NCBI GenBank assembly: GCA_037975125.1
Contig: CM075862.1
Coordinates: 43,833,777 to 43,897,776 of the forward strand
Length of the DNA: 64,000 nucleotides
Source: Latrodectus hesperus
Lineage: Eukaryota > Arthropoda > Arachnida > Araneae > Theridiidae
Direction of reading: 5' to 3'
Below the pieces are notes generated by a model. The model was not told the DNA's origin and ran no database searches. It worked only from the letters and a program-made list of their open reading frames with translations. Positions 14,000 to 24,664 of this stretch are shown here, piece by piece (the stretch's first letter is position 1; each line of letters starts with the position of its first letter). The position numbers were made by a program, and so were the translations under genes.

Positions 14000-14770
14000 A
14001 ATAACTTGTGCAGAAGTTTAGTCTGGGGGAAAAAAACGAAAAAAAAAATAACGCGCGTGAATTCTTGGAAAGAAAAAAGTCAAATAACAAAGTTAGTGGT
14101 ATATCTTTACCCAAGTCAACCCTCAAAACTAACCTGCTTTAGTTTTCCCTTCCACTTTTCTTCGCTTTTTTGCCCCCGACTTTCTACATCAAACTGATCT
14201 AGCAAACGCGGAAGTAAAATAACAAAGAAAAACGCAAAGACAGAGCCCACCCACGCACACACACCCGTATATATATATATACAAGCTTTACCCTAAACTC
14301 TAAATGCATACGGGTGCGATATAAAGTCCCTCAAAAAATTTTTTTCCCGAAGCTTTCGTGCCGATTGAGAATATAAAAAAAGGAAAAAATTGAATAGTAG
14401 AGTAAAAAGGAGAAAAAAAAATAAAACGTAAGAAAATAAGTTTAAAAAAAATAGAAGAAAAAATGAAATCAAAGAAATTTTCCCAAGTTGAAAGTTTTCC
14501 CTCTTTTGTCACCATACTCGGGTAACTTTGTTTAGCTGGCAGAATTTCTATGGAAACCATTCAACTACGGAATTTATCCGCAGAAGGTATTGAATACTCT
14601 CTGGTCCAACTGGAATTGTACTCGGAGTGCCTTAAATCAAGAAACTCTGTTTTGAGAGGAGGGGGAGAGCAAACGAGATTGAATCCAATAAATCCTCATG
14701 TTTGAAAGTGGATCCTTCCCCAAGCCCTTCCTTTCATCTCTCGCCTCAACTTTCTAATTTGCTTACGTAA
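14000..14770. promoter_or_regulatory. High-complexity island with purine-rich tracts (candidate regulatory element)
   Basis: The block contains GC-richer segments (ACGCGCGTGAATTCTTGG near 14050, CAGAGCCCACCCACGC near 14240, GGGTAACTTTGTTTAGCTGG near 14520 and the 14580-14760 segment) separated by long A/G tracts. It lies 1 kb downstream of the exon at 15787-15945 in the gene's direction. Frames open here on either strand are short and lack splice sites. A regulatory element in the intron is an inference. Confidence 0.3.
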
Positions 14771-15002
14771 TTGGAATCTTTTACTCAGAAATCTAAATTT
14801 GTCAAAAAAATCTCTATCAATAATTTTATCCGATTTTTTTTTAAATTTTGTTTACTGATAATATGATAGATAATTATTTATAGAAACACTAAAGACTAAC
14901 AGGAGGAATATCAAAGTACATTATGAGCTTAGATAAATGCATGATAAATTTAAAGGAAAATTATGTTTTGATACTTAATTTTGACAACATGAATACAGTA
15001 GG

Positions 15003-15600
15003 CAGATGTGGCCTGGTATGTTAGGGTGTCGTTCTCATTATCAAAAGGTAGAGAGTTCGAATAACGGCTTAAACATAGATCCGTCGTGTTCGCTGAAAGC
15101 GGCTAGTATACGTTAAACATGTCGTGGTCGCAATGTCCTCCAAGTGAAACGATACCGCTAGGGGTGGCAGGCCAAGTATTGGGGTCTTCTGCTTGGTCCT
15201 TGCTTCAAAATCACGAAGACTCCACCCGGCTGTTTCTATCTAACTGGTAGAGACCAACTCAGGGTTAGGTACAAGGAACCATGCTGGTGCAACAACTCTC
15301 CGACAGACATGCATGGAGAAGCGCAACTTTTATCCCCAATCTTTCAACAACGGCTGGCCAAGAATTGGGACTTGGAATCAGGGCATCTAATAGAGACTTA
15401 GAAATATTGGGGTCTTCTGCTTGGTCCTTGCTTCAAAATCACGAAGACTCCACCCGGCTGTTTCTATCTAACTGGTAGAGACCAACTCAGGGTTAGGTAC
15501 AAGGAACCATGTTGGTGCAACAACTCTCCGACAGACATGCATGGAGAAGCGCAACATTTATCCCCCGTCTTTCAACAACGGCTCGGGACTTGGAATCGGG
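15003..15600 (+). repeat. SINE family A with an internal 228-bp tandem duplication
   Basis: The plus strand has a head with TGGCCTGGTATGTTAGGGTG (A-box region) and GAGTTCGAATAAC (B-box region), then the family A body with ATCCGTCGTGTTCGCTGAAA and TGCAATGTCCTCCAAGTGAA. The 3' part is present twice. The segment starting ATTGGGGTCTTCTGCTTGG occurs at 15178 and again at 15406, a 228-base offset, and both copies run through TGGTGCAACAACTCTCCG to TTTCAACAACGGCT. The two halves are nearly identical, so the duplication is younger than most family A copies here. An apparent 65-codon plus-strand frame lies wholly in the repeat and is not a gene. Confidence 0.85.
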
Positions 15601-15786
15601 GGAAAAATGATACTTATGTGTCCATCATGTTTTGTTAAAAATAACAAAGAAATTAAGATGTTAAGTTAAATAAATCCTCAAGGAACCAGGAAGAGTTAGA
15701 AAATTCGATAGTGTTTTATCAATAATTGGTATGCAAATATTTATTTTAATATTTAAATAAAAAAACGAACAGGAAAGTTCCCAAAC

Positions 15787-15945
15787 CTGCATGGGCTCCG
15801 GGCAGTCTCATGGGCAAATCAAGACCCCACTCGGACTTCCTCCTCATGTGCTCCCATTCTCTAAGGGGGTCTACCAATCTCGGATCCAAGAAAGGAGGTC
15901 TATGTCCAAATGCTGATGCGAAAGCCCGAAGGTGGTATTGTTGTC
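15787..15945 (-). CDS. Internal coding exon, unidentified protein (upstream exon)
   Basis: This is a predicted 159-base internal exon. On the minus strand a pyrimidine-rich acceptor (gttttttttcag) precedes GACAACAATACC, and the donor is CATGCAG followed by GTTTGG. It holds two bases, 52 full codons and one base, so it is phase 1 at both ends. The frame reads QQYHLRAFASAFGHRPP and then PFLDPRLVDPLREWEHMRRK, closing with LPMRLPGAHA. The segment is rich in Arg and Pro, has no Cys and contains a charged, probably helical stretch (DPLREWEHMRRKSEW). The codons are GC-richer than the surrounding AT-rich DNA, the frame is uninterrupted, and the last base pairs with the exon at 1597-1794 to make an Asp codon. 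I recognise no family. The conserved-looking PPFLDPR...WE..RRK block may be a protein-interaction motif, but that is a guess. The start codon and earlier exons were not found. Confidence 0.75.
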
Positions 15946-16601
15946 CTGAAAAAAAACAATAGAATTTAAAATAATTGAAATATATCATTCAATGCAAAAA
16001 TACATACTGAGAATGAATTCATTATGCTATATGTATATATATATTAATTATGTTATTTATATAAGAATTTTATTTTGTAATAGAGAAATTAGTATTGAAG
16101 TGTTAAAGCATGAAGTGTTGCACCAGGAGATTTGTATATATAATCTCTGTAAGCAAAATTCTTTATTAAATTGTTACTAAATGTCTTAATGTTTTCAGAT
16201 TAGTTTATTTTCCCTTTAAATCAGCTGAATTGCTTGGAAAAATAAATAGAGAACAATATTTTCTACAAATGAATTTCACTTGATTTCCTAAATTTTTCAA
16301 ATTCCACACATTTTTTCGTTTCACAAAACTAAAATATAAATTATTTGCATTTTATTTAAAAAATAATTGAGATTTTGCAGAGCTTAGTTGCTCATACAGG
16401 ATATGACAAACCTCAGTTATTGTTTATTATAGTAAGTTTTATTTTTTTTCACATGTACTGTTTCAAATCCATTACAAGAGGTCAGATTCTCAATTTTTCC
16501 ACTAAATTTCGTGATATCTAATAAAAATTGTAAATTTTGTTCAATGAATCATTGATGTAGCGATCGACTTGGAGGTAAATTCCCATTTCATTAAGAAATG
16601 T

Positions 16602-17215
16602 GGCATGATCACCACATCTAAAATCGATAAGAATAAAGGATTGGACAGCATGTTCGTCACATCTAAAATCAGTTAGAATAAAGCATTGGACAATCTGTTC
16701 ACCACATCTAAAATCAATTAGTATAAAGGATTGGACATCATATCCACCACATCTAAAATCAATAAGTATAAAGGATTGGACAGCATGTTCACCACATCTA
16801 AAATCAATGTGTATAAAGAACTGGATAATATGTTCACTACATCTAAAATCAATAAGTATAAAGAACTGGATAATATGTTCACTACATTTAAAATCAATAA
16901 GTATAAAGGATTGGACAGCATGTTCACCACATCTAAAATCAATGAGTATAAAGAACTGGATACTATGTTCACTACATCTAAAATCAATTAGAATAAAGGA
17001 TTGGACAGCATGTTCACCACATTTAAAATCAGTTAGTATAAAGGATTGGAAAACATGTTCACTACATCTAAAATCAATTAGATAAAGGATTGGACAGCAT
17101 GTTCACTACACCTAAAATCAATTATTATAAAGAATTGGACAGTATGTTCACGACATCTAAAATCAGTAAGTATAAAAAATTGGACAGCATGTTCACGATA
17201 TCTAACATCAATAAA
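16602..17215. repeat. 45-bp minisatellite, about 14 copies
   Basis: The word CATCTAAAATC recurs at 16615, 16660, 16705, 16750, 16795, 16840, 16885, 16930, 16975, 17020 and 17065, an exact 45-base period. It continues with small indels to about 17205. Units fall into two classes, one with GGATTGGACAGCATGTTCAC and one with GAACTGGATAATATGTTCAC (units at 16795, 16840 and 16930). Because 45 is divisible by three, both strands stay open through the array. The 86-92-codon frames there are repeat artefacts. Confidence 0.96.
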
Positions 17216-17314
17216 ACTCTACAGAAACACATTCAGGGCAGGTCTAAATAGGATTGACTTTTTTTAACTTTTTCTTGTTATGATTATTTGAATATTCATG
17301 GGATAGTAGTCTTA

Positions 17315-17334
17315 ATCTAGCCGTACGGCTAGAT
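17315..17334. repeat. Perfect 20-bp palindrome
   Basis: ATCTAGCCGTACGGCTAGAT equals its own reverse complement. It lies about 100 bases beyond the 45-bp array in otherwise ordinary sequence. It could be a dimeric protein binding site, a hairpin or chance. Nothing else nearby decides between these. Confidence 0.9.
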
Positions 17335-18009
17335 CATGCGGAACAAGAGAACGAGAAACATGTTACTTGGAGAATTAAAGGCTGATCTTTGTTATGTATT
17401 CCATATCCACAAATTATTCCTCCGTTTAAGCGATTCAAAAATAGTATCATATGACCAATTAATTTAATACTATGAAAGAAAATGAAATCGAATATAATTT
17501 TGCGAAATGAATCTCAAAATTTTTAGGTTTAAATAATGTGACATGTTTGAAATTTCAACAAATAATTGATATAAAATTTTTGATTGAAATAATTTTCCAA
17601 ACACAGTTTTGGTAATTGCCATAGAAATTACGCAGAAAAATTTCATTAAGTTTTTTCTCATAAAAAGTGATTAGAAGCATGTATTTACTTTTTAATTTTA
17701 GAAAAAATATTAGACAAGTTATAAATTTATTTGTTTGAACAATAAAATTTTAAATAGAAGTTTCCAATTACTTCAAAACATTACATTTAAAGAAAATATA
17801 TTTTTTAGTAGCAATTCATTTTTTTCTAAAGTTACATTTTTAAAAGTATTACTCGTACAAATATGGTAAAATATGTGAAAAGAACCACAAATTCACCAAG
17901 TTCATTTTCAGGTATCGAAAGTTCATTACATTATCAACAAGGGTGAAGCAGTACGAGGTATATACTGGTTAACATTAGGAGGAAAGCAAGAAAAAATCTT
18001 TTGTATCCT

Positions 18010-18260
18010 GGACTATGATAGTTGGTAGTAAATTGTACCGGCATGAAGCTCCCCGAATTGAAGGCCTATGTTAATCTGTGAAGTTCGAAGTCCTGCCTTT
18101 GCTGTGGCATGGATGCGGAGAGAATGGTACCAGCGCAAGGTGTGACTTCGTCACCTGACCAGTTACAAAGCAGTTGGCGACAAACAAGTATTCCAAATCT
18201 TATGGTACAGTTCGAGGCTCGCCTACACACAGCTATGTATGTATGTACGTGGAATGTGTT
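18010..18260 (-). repeat. Interspersed repeat family D, copy 2 (possibly the 3' tail of the adjacent retroelement)
   Basis: Read on the minus strand, this block shares GGTCAGGTGACGAAGTCAC, CATCCATGCCACAGC and GGCAGGACTTCGAAC with the copy at 12978-13310. It abuts the retroelement remnant at 18293-18960, also minus strand. It could therefore be that element's 3' untranslated tail, and the copy at 13.0 kb would then be a severely 5'-truncated insertion. That is inference. Confidence 0.55.
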
Positions 18261-18292
18261 TTTTTTTTCTAATCCCAAATGGTGTAGCTAAG

Positions 18293-18960
18293 CTAAACCA
18301 TCTCCATAAAACCAAAAATCATTATTAAAAAGTTTAAAAATAAAATAAGATTCTCCAAAACCTCGTTCACAGTAAAATTCAGACAGTCAAAAATATGTCT
18401 CGGGAAGGCCTGATCAGCCTTGCACCAGTGACACACCAGAAATACTTTCTGGCCCTTTTGGAAAGAAAGGTACCTAATGTGGCCCCTCAAAAAACGTGAA
18501 GAGCAGTCTGCTGTATCCTAAAGATACTGAGCTGGTATCATCAACGAGGTTTTTCCCTAAGTACCAAGAGTGGGCAGGCAGACCTCTCCAAATTGCGTTT
18601 AATTCCATCTTTTTAATAGTGGAGATTTCCGAAAACGTTAGAATAGCGTTGCCCTGCAAGGTATTAGCACTGGCAGACTTGGCCAAAAGCTATCTGCAAT
18701 TTCGTTACCACTCAATCCAACATGGGAAGGAACCTATTGAAAATGTATAGAATATTTAGTAGAAAGTCGTGTCACAAGGTTTAAAATATTCAAACTTGTC
18801 CTATCCCTAATGGTCGTCCAATGAGATAGGTGCTGTGTAGAGAGACGACTGTCCGTTAGTATCCATATGTCTCTGAAAACAAGTTCAGAGATCGTGTCTA
18901 TATAATTCAATCCCTCATAGATAGCTATAAGTTCCGATCTAAAAACCGAACAATAATTAA
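18293..18960 (-). pseudogene. Decayed non-LTR retrotransposon, RNase H domain and C-terminal tail
   Basis: The minus-strand reading shows the end of a retrotransposon polyprotein in order. First comes an RNase H segment with the catalytic-type Glu in VFRSELIAIYEGL and Asp in IWILTDSRLSTQHL. Next is the PSHVGLSGNEIAD motif with its His and Asp. Then follows the tail ELNAIWRGLPAHSWYLGKN and finally a Cys/His-type segment with CHWCKADQAFPRHIFDC. It is broken: a TAG stop stands where the Trp codon before PSHVG is expected, and the frame shifts just after the NEIAD motif and again before the final segment. The first RNase H Asp, the reverse transcriptase and the endonuclease are missing. RNase H in this place is typical of I-group non-LTR elements. 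It is a non-functional insertion unrelated to the host exons. Confidence 0.8.
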
Positions 18961-19489
18961 AAAAAAACAACTAAATAATGTGTTTTTTAGAAGAGCGTAT
19001 GGAAAAGAACCGCAGTGTAAACACAGTATTTTGTAGTAGTATCGACAATTTAGCACACTAGTTGTTTGCTTTAAAATTATGGAATGAGTTCGATTATCGT
19101 CTGGAGGTGTGTCGTGTCACCAAATGGCAGAAAATAAACATTTGTAGAGGGTTAACTTGCGTTTCTCTTTTCGTAAATCCTTTAATTGCATAAATAAAAT
19201 ATTATCTAAAATATTGACTTTTTAAAATGAATGAATCATTTATGCTGGCCCTGTATGATGTTATTTTGCTTTATGAGCACTAAATAAAAAAACCTCCAGA
19301 TGGCAGTAAATATGCTACTTCCCCAGTCTGTTGTTTCAAACAGTGTAACATTCCTGCATATGAAATCACTCCATAAATGAAATACTCTCAATGTGATGGC
19401 GACAAAGCTTTTCCAATATCTCATATAAACAACGAAAATGGTTCCCAGCTCTTACGTACTAGAAAAAATAAACAAATAAAAAATATATA

Positions 19490-19860
19490 TACGGCAGATG
19501 GGAAGAAACCTTCATATTGAAACTCGTTAGGCTTAGGTGGGTACTTTGGTACGCCCCATCCACACAACTGCAGCTGATGTGCCTTAGATCCAAGAAAAAT
19601 GGCGAAAAGTGACTCGATGTGCCAAAATAGAAAACGAAGACGAAAGGTATGAAGGCAGAAAAGACACTTTTGCTTCTTCATTTTCAATCGCAAGGGCGCT
19701 CTGGCGATTTTTTTCCGCCTGTTTCCTTCATAAGTTCGCCAACTCCCCTCTCTGGCAGAGATTATCCCTTTTTCATGGGGGAAAATTTTCGGGGAAAAAA
19801 TTATAAAATAAAGAAGGGGAACCTTTTGAGAAAAGAACCTCGTTTGTAATGGTAGCGAAA
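19490..19860. promoter_or_regulatory. GC-richer island (candidate conserved non-coding element)
   Basis: The sequence between about 19490 and 19860 is of higher complexity and G+C (for example CATCCACACAACTGCAGCTG near 19555 and TCGCAAGGGCGCTCTGGCGA near 19690). A 166-codon minus-strand frame crosses it. It has a Phe/Leu/Lys-rich composition typical of chance frames, and it extends into AT-rich sequence without splice sites, so I do not call it coding. Confidence 0.35.
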
Positions 19861-20799
19861 TATATATTTTTTCTTCTTTTAAAAAAGTTAAAAAAAATAT
19901 TATCTCTAATATTCTTGGCAAGTGCTAATATGTGGAACAAAATTCTCAAAACTTTTCTCAATAAGAAAGTTTAATAAATGTTTCTCACAAACGTTTAAAG
20001 TGTTCGGTGAAAAATTATTGAATATGGACATTAGAACTAGAAAAAAATTGATAACTACTTAATTAAAATTCAGAGAAATACTTACTGTGGTAATTAACAA
20101 AACAAATAGGATGCCAGTGTTATTACAGTCTACATCAAATTCTGAAGAATAATTTACATGTCATCATCACCGTTCGAGCATTGTATTCATATATTCAGAA
20201 TTAACTGCATCCTGACACCATAAATTTAGAAGTTACTTATAATTTTTAAGATTTTGTACTGAAAATATTTATATATATTATCTAATCACAATATGAAGCA
20301 CTTTCTTTGATATGGTATAACATTTTGGCGAAAAGATTGGCAACTTTGACATTGTTTTTGTTTCAGGAATGTAGGTTAAAATTTACCATTAATTCCAAGT
20401 TTCAAAATGCATATCAAATGACAATCAAATTTATTATGTAGCTCTAATACTATATAAACACACAGACATTTTGTTACTTTTTCAAAATTTTCCTACAGTT
20501 TTTTTTTTTAAAAAAAGATATTCATTCAATAATGAAGTTGATACCGCAAGATATAAAATAGTTCTTTGCCAAGACAAAATATCAGTGTGAAAAATACATA
20601 GCTTCGAAAAGTTTCTGATTTCAACAATGGAGAGGAAGTATAAAAACGTAACGAGCAAAAAGGATTTCATATTTGTCATCAGGATAAACAAAGGATATTT
20701 CTTATATTATCAAGTTCTATATTGCTTCGAGCTCATGCTCAAGGACCTTTAATTAATACTATCTAGACATTTTCTGCAAAATAAATAAATTTTAACGAT

Positions 20800-21130
20800 A
20801 AAATCAATTCTCTGCCAGTGAGAAAGTCCCAGTTTTGAGGACAAAATTTATTTGTTGGAAAGTCCCAAGAGTCGGTGGTTATCAGCAAAAATGTCAGTCC
20901 TCGGGTCTGATGATAATCTCCACAACAAATGATCGAGTACAGAGGAACGCCTGCTATCAGCGATAGGGACAAAGGGATTAATTTTTTCCCCACTCTAATA
21001 CCCACATTAATCAGCTTTAATGGCTTGTTCTCCATAACCGACGTTCTTCCAAACAGTCGTTTTATGCGTTTCCCGATTTTTTTTTGCCTCCCGCCATTAC
21101 AAAAGCCATCCTTTAAAAAAATCATATTCA
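20800..21130. promoter_or_regulatory. High-complexity island with TAAT cores (candidate regulatory element)
   Basis: The stretch carries GGGATTAATTTT and CATTAATCAGCTTTAATGGC, which contain homeodomain-type TAAT cores. It also holds CpG-containing words such as AACCGACGTTCTTCC. Frames on both strands are short and unspliced. A cis-regulatory role is inferred only from composition and motif clustering. Confidence 0.3.
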
Positions 21131-22074
21131 AGATTTCAATAATTTTTTTTCCACTCTGTCTCATTATTAAAAAGAAAACTGGTAATAAGTATAGAATTAG
21201 TAACTTTCATGCCATGTATAATTAAGGTATTAGATGATTCTTAATAATGATGATAATGAAAGTCAAATATGTACTTCCTTCTGTTTTCCGAAGGGATAAT
21301 AATATATAACCAGTTTACCACTAAAAATTGGTAGCGAGATTGGCTCGAAAAAGCTACCTGTAACATGCTTTGATCAGACGTTATTAATCGTTTCTGAGCT
21401 TCAATAATATGTCATTGTTTCAAAAAGGTCATTAACTTTCCTAATTTTGCAAGCGAGAATTGCTCGAGGATATGAGCGTTGTTCTTTCACATATGGACAG
21501 AAAGTGCGTAAACAATATAAAAATAAAACATTTCTATTACTTCCATTTTTAATTCTAGATAATAACTAAAAAAAATATTAGAAATTTTGGCGATGAAAAC
21601 TGGTTTTAGAAACGCCATTTCAATCCCTATCGCTTCATTTCATCTACAAAGTTGCAGTAATTGCTTTCCTTCAGTAGGGGTACCGAATTTCACCTAAGGA
21701 TAAAATGATTATTAGTGTATAAATGGATTTAATTGTTTATTTTGAAAAATCTTGTTTTAAAAATAATATCGTGCGAGGCTGATATTTGTATCGTGAGAAA
21801 AAATTCTTAATTTCAGTGAGTCAATATTCTTTTAAAATTCTCCAAATGATAGAATTTTAGGAATGATTCATTTCACGAAAATGTAAATTTAAAATAATAT
21901 GGCAATAATAAAATTGAAGCTCAGTTTGGATTTGTTTCAAGTATTTGATTTTGAATCTAATACAATTGACTTTGAGTTAATTTTTGAAATACATACAATT
22001 TATTGAGAAGATGAATATTATCATTTACTGTTAAAAAATATTTATTTTTGTAGAAACTGCATATAGGCAGTGTT

Positions 22075-22135
22075 TTCCGTCAGTCATTTATGGGTTTGAT
22101 TCTCGCTTCGGATTAGGAAGTTTTAGTGATCTGAA
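22075..22135 (+). repeat. tRNA-like remnant, SINE family C
   Basis: A B-box-like GGGTTTGATTCTC followed by GCTTCGGATTAGG resembles the head at 62230-62330 and, less closely, the one at 6244-6310. The rest of the element is not delimitable. Confidence 0.35.
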
Positions 22136-22964
22136 TCTTATAGGCAGGGATACAATGAAAAAATAAATTGTTTAACAACAAATCAAGTGTCAAAACTACT
22201 TTTTCTGATTTTTGATTTCTTGAGTCTAGTAATCTATCGACATTTCTTTTAAAAATTTTGCTTTATTTTATATTTATTATTTATTTATTTTTTGATAAGA
22301 CTGGCCAACTTTATAAACTGAATACATCTTCACTATTATTTTTAGTGAAAAATAAAAACAGAACACCAAAAAATATATAATGCATGTTTTATAAGATAAC
22401 AGCACTGCGTAGTAATGACATAAATATAAATTTGAAATTTTTTGAACATGCAGAGAAACAACACATACGTATGGTTTATTAAGAAATTAGTGAGTTATAA
22501 TTTTGAGATAAATCATTAAGTTATTTATTTCTTATATTTTTATTTAGTATATTAAAACCAAAAATATTTATTCAAAATATTGTTAAATCATTTAACAATA
22601 ACGAATGATACTACAGATAATTCAACTAGTTTTTCCAATAAGTGAAAATTATCGCTTATTATAAAATATAGCAGTAAAATTAAAAATATGCATGCTTCGA
22701 AGGCAACTTACACATTATTAAATCAGTGTCATATTTGCGAAACAGTAATAAATACATATGCATATAAATATAGACAAATTTGTAAGCACATGTAAATATC
22801 GTTAAAATTATATAATTTGTTGTAAGAATGCTAGTGTAAAAGATTCGATACTATAAAGAAAGACCTGCTTTCTATCTAATTATAGGAGTAAAAGCACTTT
22901 TGCCTAAAAAAACACAATTGTATGACTGTTGGGACACTGGATCTCTCTTCACTTGTTTTAATTA

Positions 22965-23280
22965 CAAGGTTTGTTCTTCACAATATACTGTTCGCTAAGA
23001 TTTCACGAACTGTTGGCGGAATTTTGTTCAGTTCATAATGTAGCACGATGAACAGTTCTCATTTAATTTTGAACAAGAATGCTGTTCGCTAAGTTTTGGC
23101 GAAATCTTGGTGGAATTGAGTTCCACTCCTTCTGAAGCATGACGAACAGTTCCTTTTAACTTTTGTACTAATATACTGTTCTCTAAGAGTTAGCGAACTA
23201 TTGATGGAATTGTATTTCATACTTCCAGTAGCACGGCGAACACTTCTAGTTTAATTTTCGTACGAGTGATTCTGGTCGCT
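22965..23280 (+). repeat. 94-bp tandem repeat, about 3.3 copies
   Basis: CTGTTCGCTAAG-like words start at 22988, 23082 and 23176, with a partial one near 23272, giving a 94-base period. Each unit also carries a degenerate GGCGAA..TTG..GGAATT and a GTAGCACGATGAACAGTTCT-type word. Copies differ at many positions, so the array is old. A plus-strand frame beginning at 23266 starts inside the last partial unit and is not supported as a gene. Confidence 0.85.
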
Positions 23281-24639
23281 TTAACTCATCCCATACACCC
23301 AACTCATCTCATCATTATAGACCTCAAGTCGAGATTTAGAGTTCATAGAATTCCTAAAATTAGTTATAGGGGCTTTGTTCACGGAGTTCTTGATTTCATG
23401 GAGCTCTATGTAGTTCAAATCGCTCAGAGAAGCACTTCCACTTCATTATTATCAATGAACAGAAGCATTATCCAACCGATACAGAAGAGGACTTGTTCCA
23501 AACTGTAACTATGATATCAGAAGTATATGTTATCATCTAAAATATTTTCATCCACAACTAAAGTCACTGACTTGCATTTAAAACTAATGGGCCAAATAAA
23601 AAAACAGCTCTGAACCATGACTAACGTTTATTTGAAATAAAGGTCCATTAACTTTCGACCATATAGTATAGGCTTTTACCCATTATAATAACTAAGAAAT
23701 AATACATTCACACAAGGACGCTTTAGTAATATTTAATTTATTTATTATTTAAAAAAATCATTATGGCTAAATTGATTTACTTTTTCTGTTATTTAGAAAG
23801 AATAAAAATATAGAACTGAATTTTTTTTCAATTATGCTTTTTATGACATCAATGCTATGGGTAAATTAGTAAAACGTTGGCAGCTAACTTCAATTTAATG
23901 TCAAAAGATTTTTTATTGGAAATTAGAAAATGGATTGTAACGGTTTTTTGTGAAGCGGTAGGTTTTTAAGTATCTGTTTAATGATTTCCAATAAACCCAG
24001 AATTCTGTTGTGATCTGGAAGTAGCTTGATATCGGAAAATTTTAATACTTTTGCCGAAAGTCAACCTCAACAAGATTTATTGTTTGATCATTTTTTATAT
24101 CTGATATCTAATTTATGAAACCTCCACCCTAATATGCAAATCATTTAGATTTATATCAGTTAATATTACAAGTAGTGAAACTTTTATCCTCATAAATGAG
24201 ATGCAAATTTAAGCCGGCTAGTTTGAATTGACTTATTAATTAAAATAGAGATTGTTATAGATGTTTTATATTATTACAACATAATTCATATTTATTGACA
24301 GGACGAAAAACTTAGTTGTAATTCATACATTTAATTTGCTTAAAAGTATTTATTTAATGGTTTCACTGTTTATAATTTGAATAGCTTTCACCCATTGAAC
24401 ACGACGCAGAATCATGGGCACATACATCAGATGATATAAAATTTGTTCATTATTAATATGAAAATAAATCTACAAATTTATTTATTTTTCATTGATTATT
24501 TGTCTAAAAAATTTTTGGATTTTAATAATGTTGATTTTATTATTTCTAATATTTTATGTCAACAAAATATCTGCTTTTTTATATATTTAATATGAATGGA
24601 ATTGCACTGGAATAGATGACTTAGAATGAACAATTATGG

Positions 24640-24664
24640 TTTGGCGATGAAAAACGTCGCCAAA
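24640..24664. repeat. Short perfect hairpin
   Basis: TTTGGCGA (24640-24647) and TCGCCAAA (24657-24664) form an 8-base perfect stem around a 9-base loop. A related TTTTGGCGATGAAAAC word is present near 21586. This may be a fragment of a dispersed repeat. Confidence 0.6.

Larger units (their letters stand above)
1795..15786 (-). other. Predicted 13,992-bp intron between the two exons
   Basis: On the minus strand this interval starts with GT after exon 15787-15945 and ends with AG before exon 1597-1794. Both junctions are phase 1, so the two exons splice in frame. Inside it I see a GC-rich island near 8.1-8.5 kb, another at 14.0-14.8 kb, SINE copies near 4.4, 6.2, 7.1 and 15.0 kb, a 57-bp tandem array at 5.8-6.1 kb and a ~0.3 kb repeat at 13.0-13.3 kb. 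The remaining AT-rich stretches show nothing I can name: about 1800-4380, 4690-5825, 6320-7125, 7355-8100, 8490-12920, 13320-14000 and 14775-15000. They hold only homopolymer runs and short (AT)n or (AAT)n tracts. An alternatively spliced exon hidden in the islands cannot be excluded. Confidence 0.6.

Noticed and set aside
19421..19921. 166-codon minus-strand open frame
   Set aside because: Phe/Leu/Lys-rich chance composition, no splice sites in phase, extends into AT-rich sequence and overlaps other open frames of an island.
20763..21164. 133-codon minus-strand open frame
   Set aside because: Overlaps an equally open plus-strand frame; chance-like composition; no splice context.
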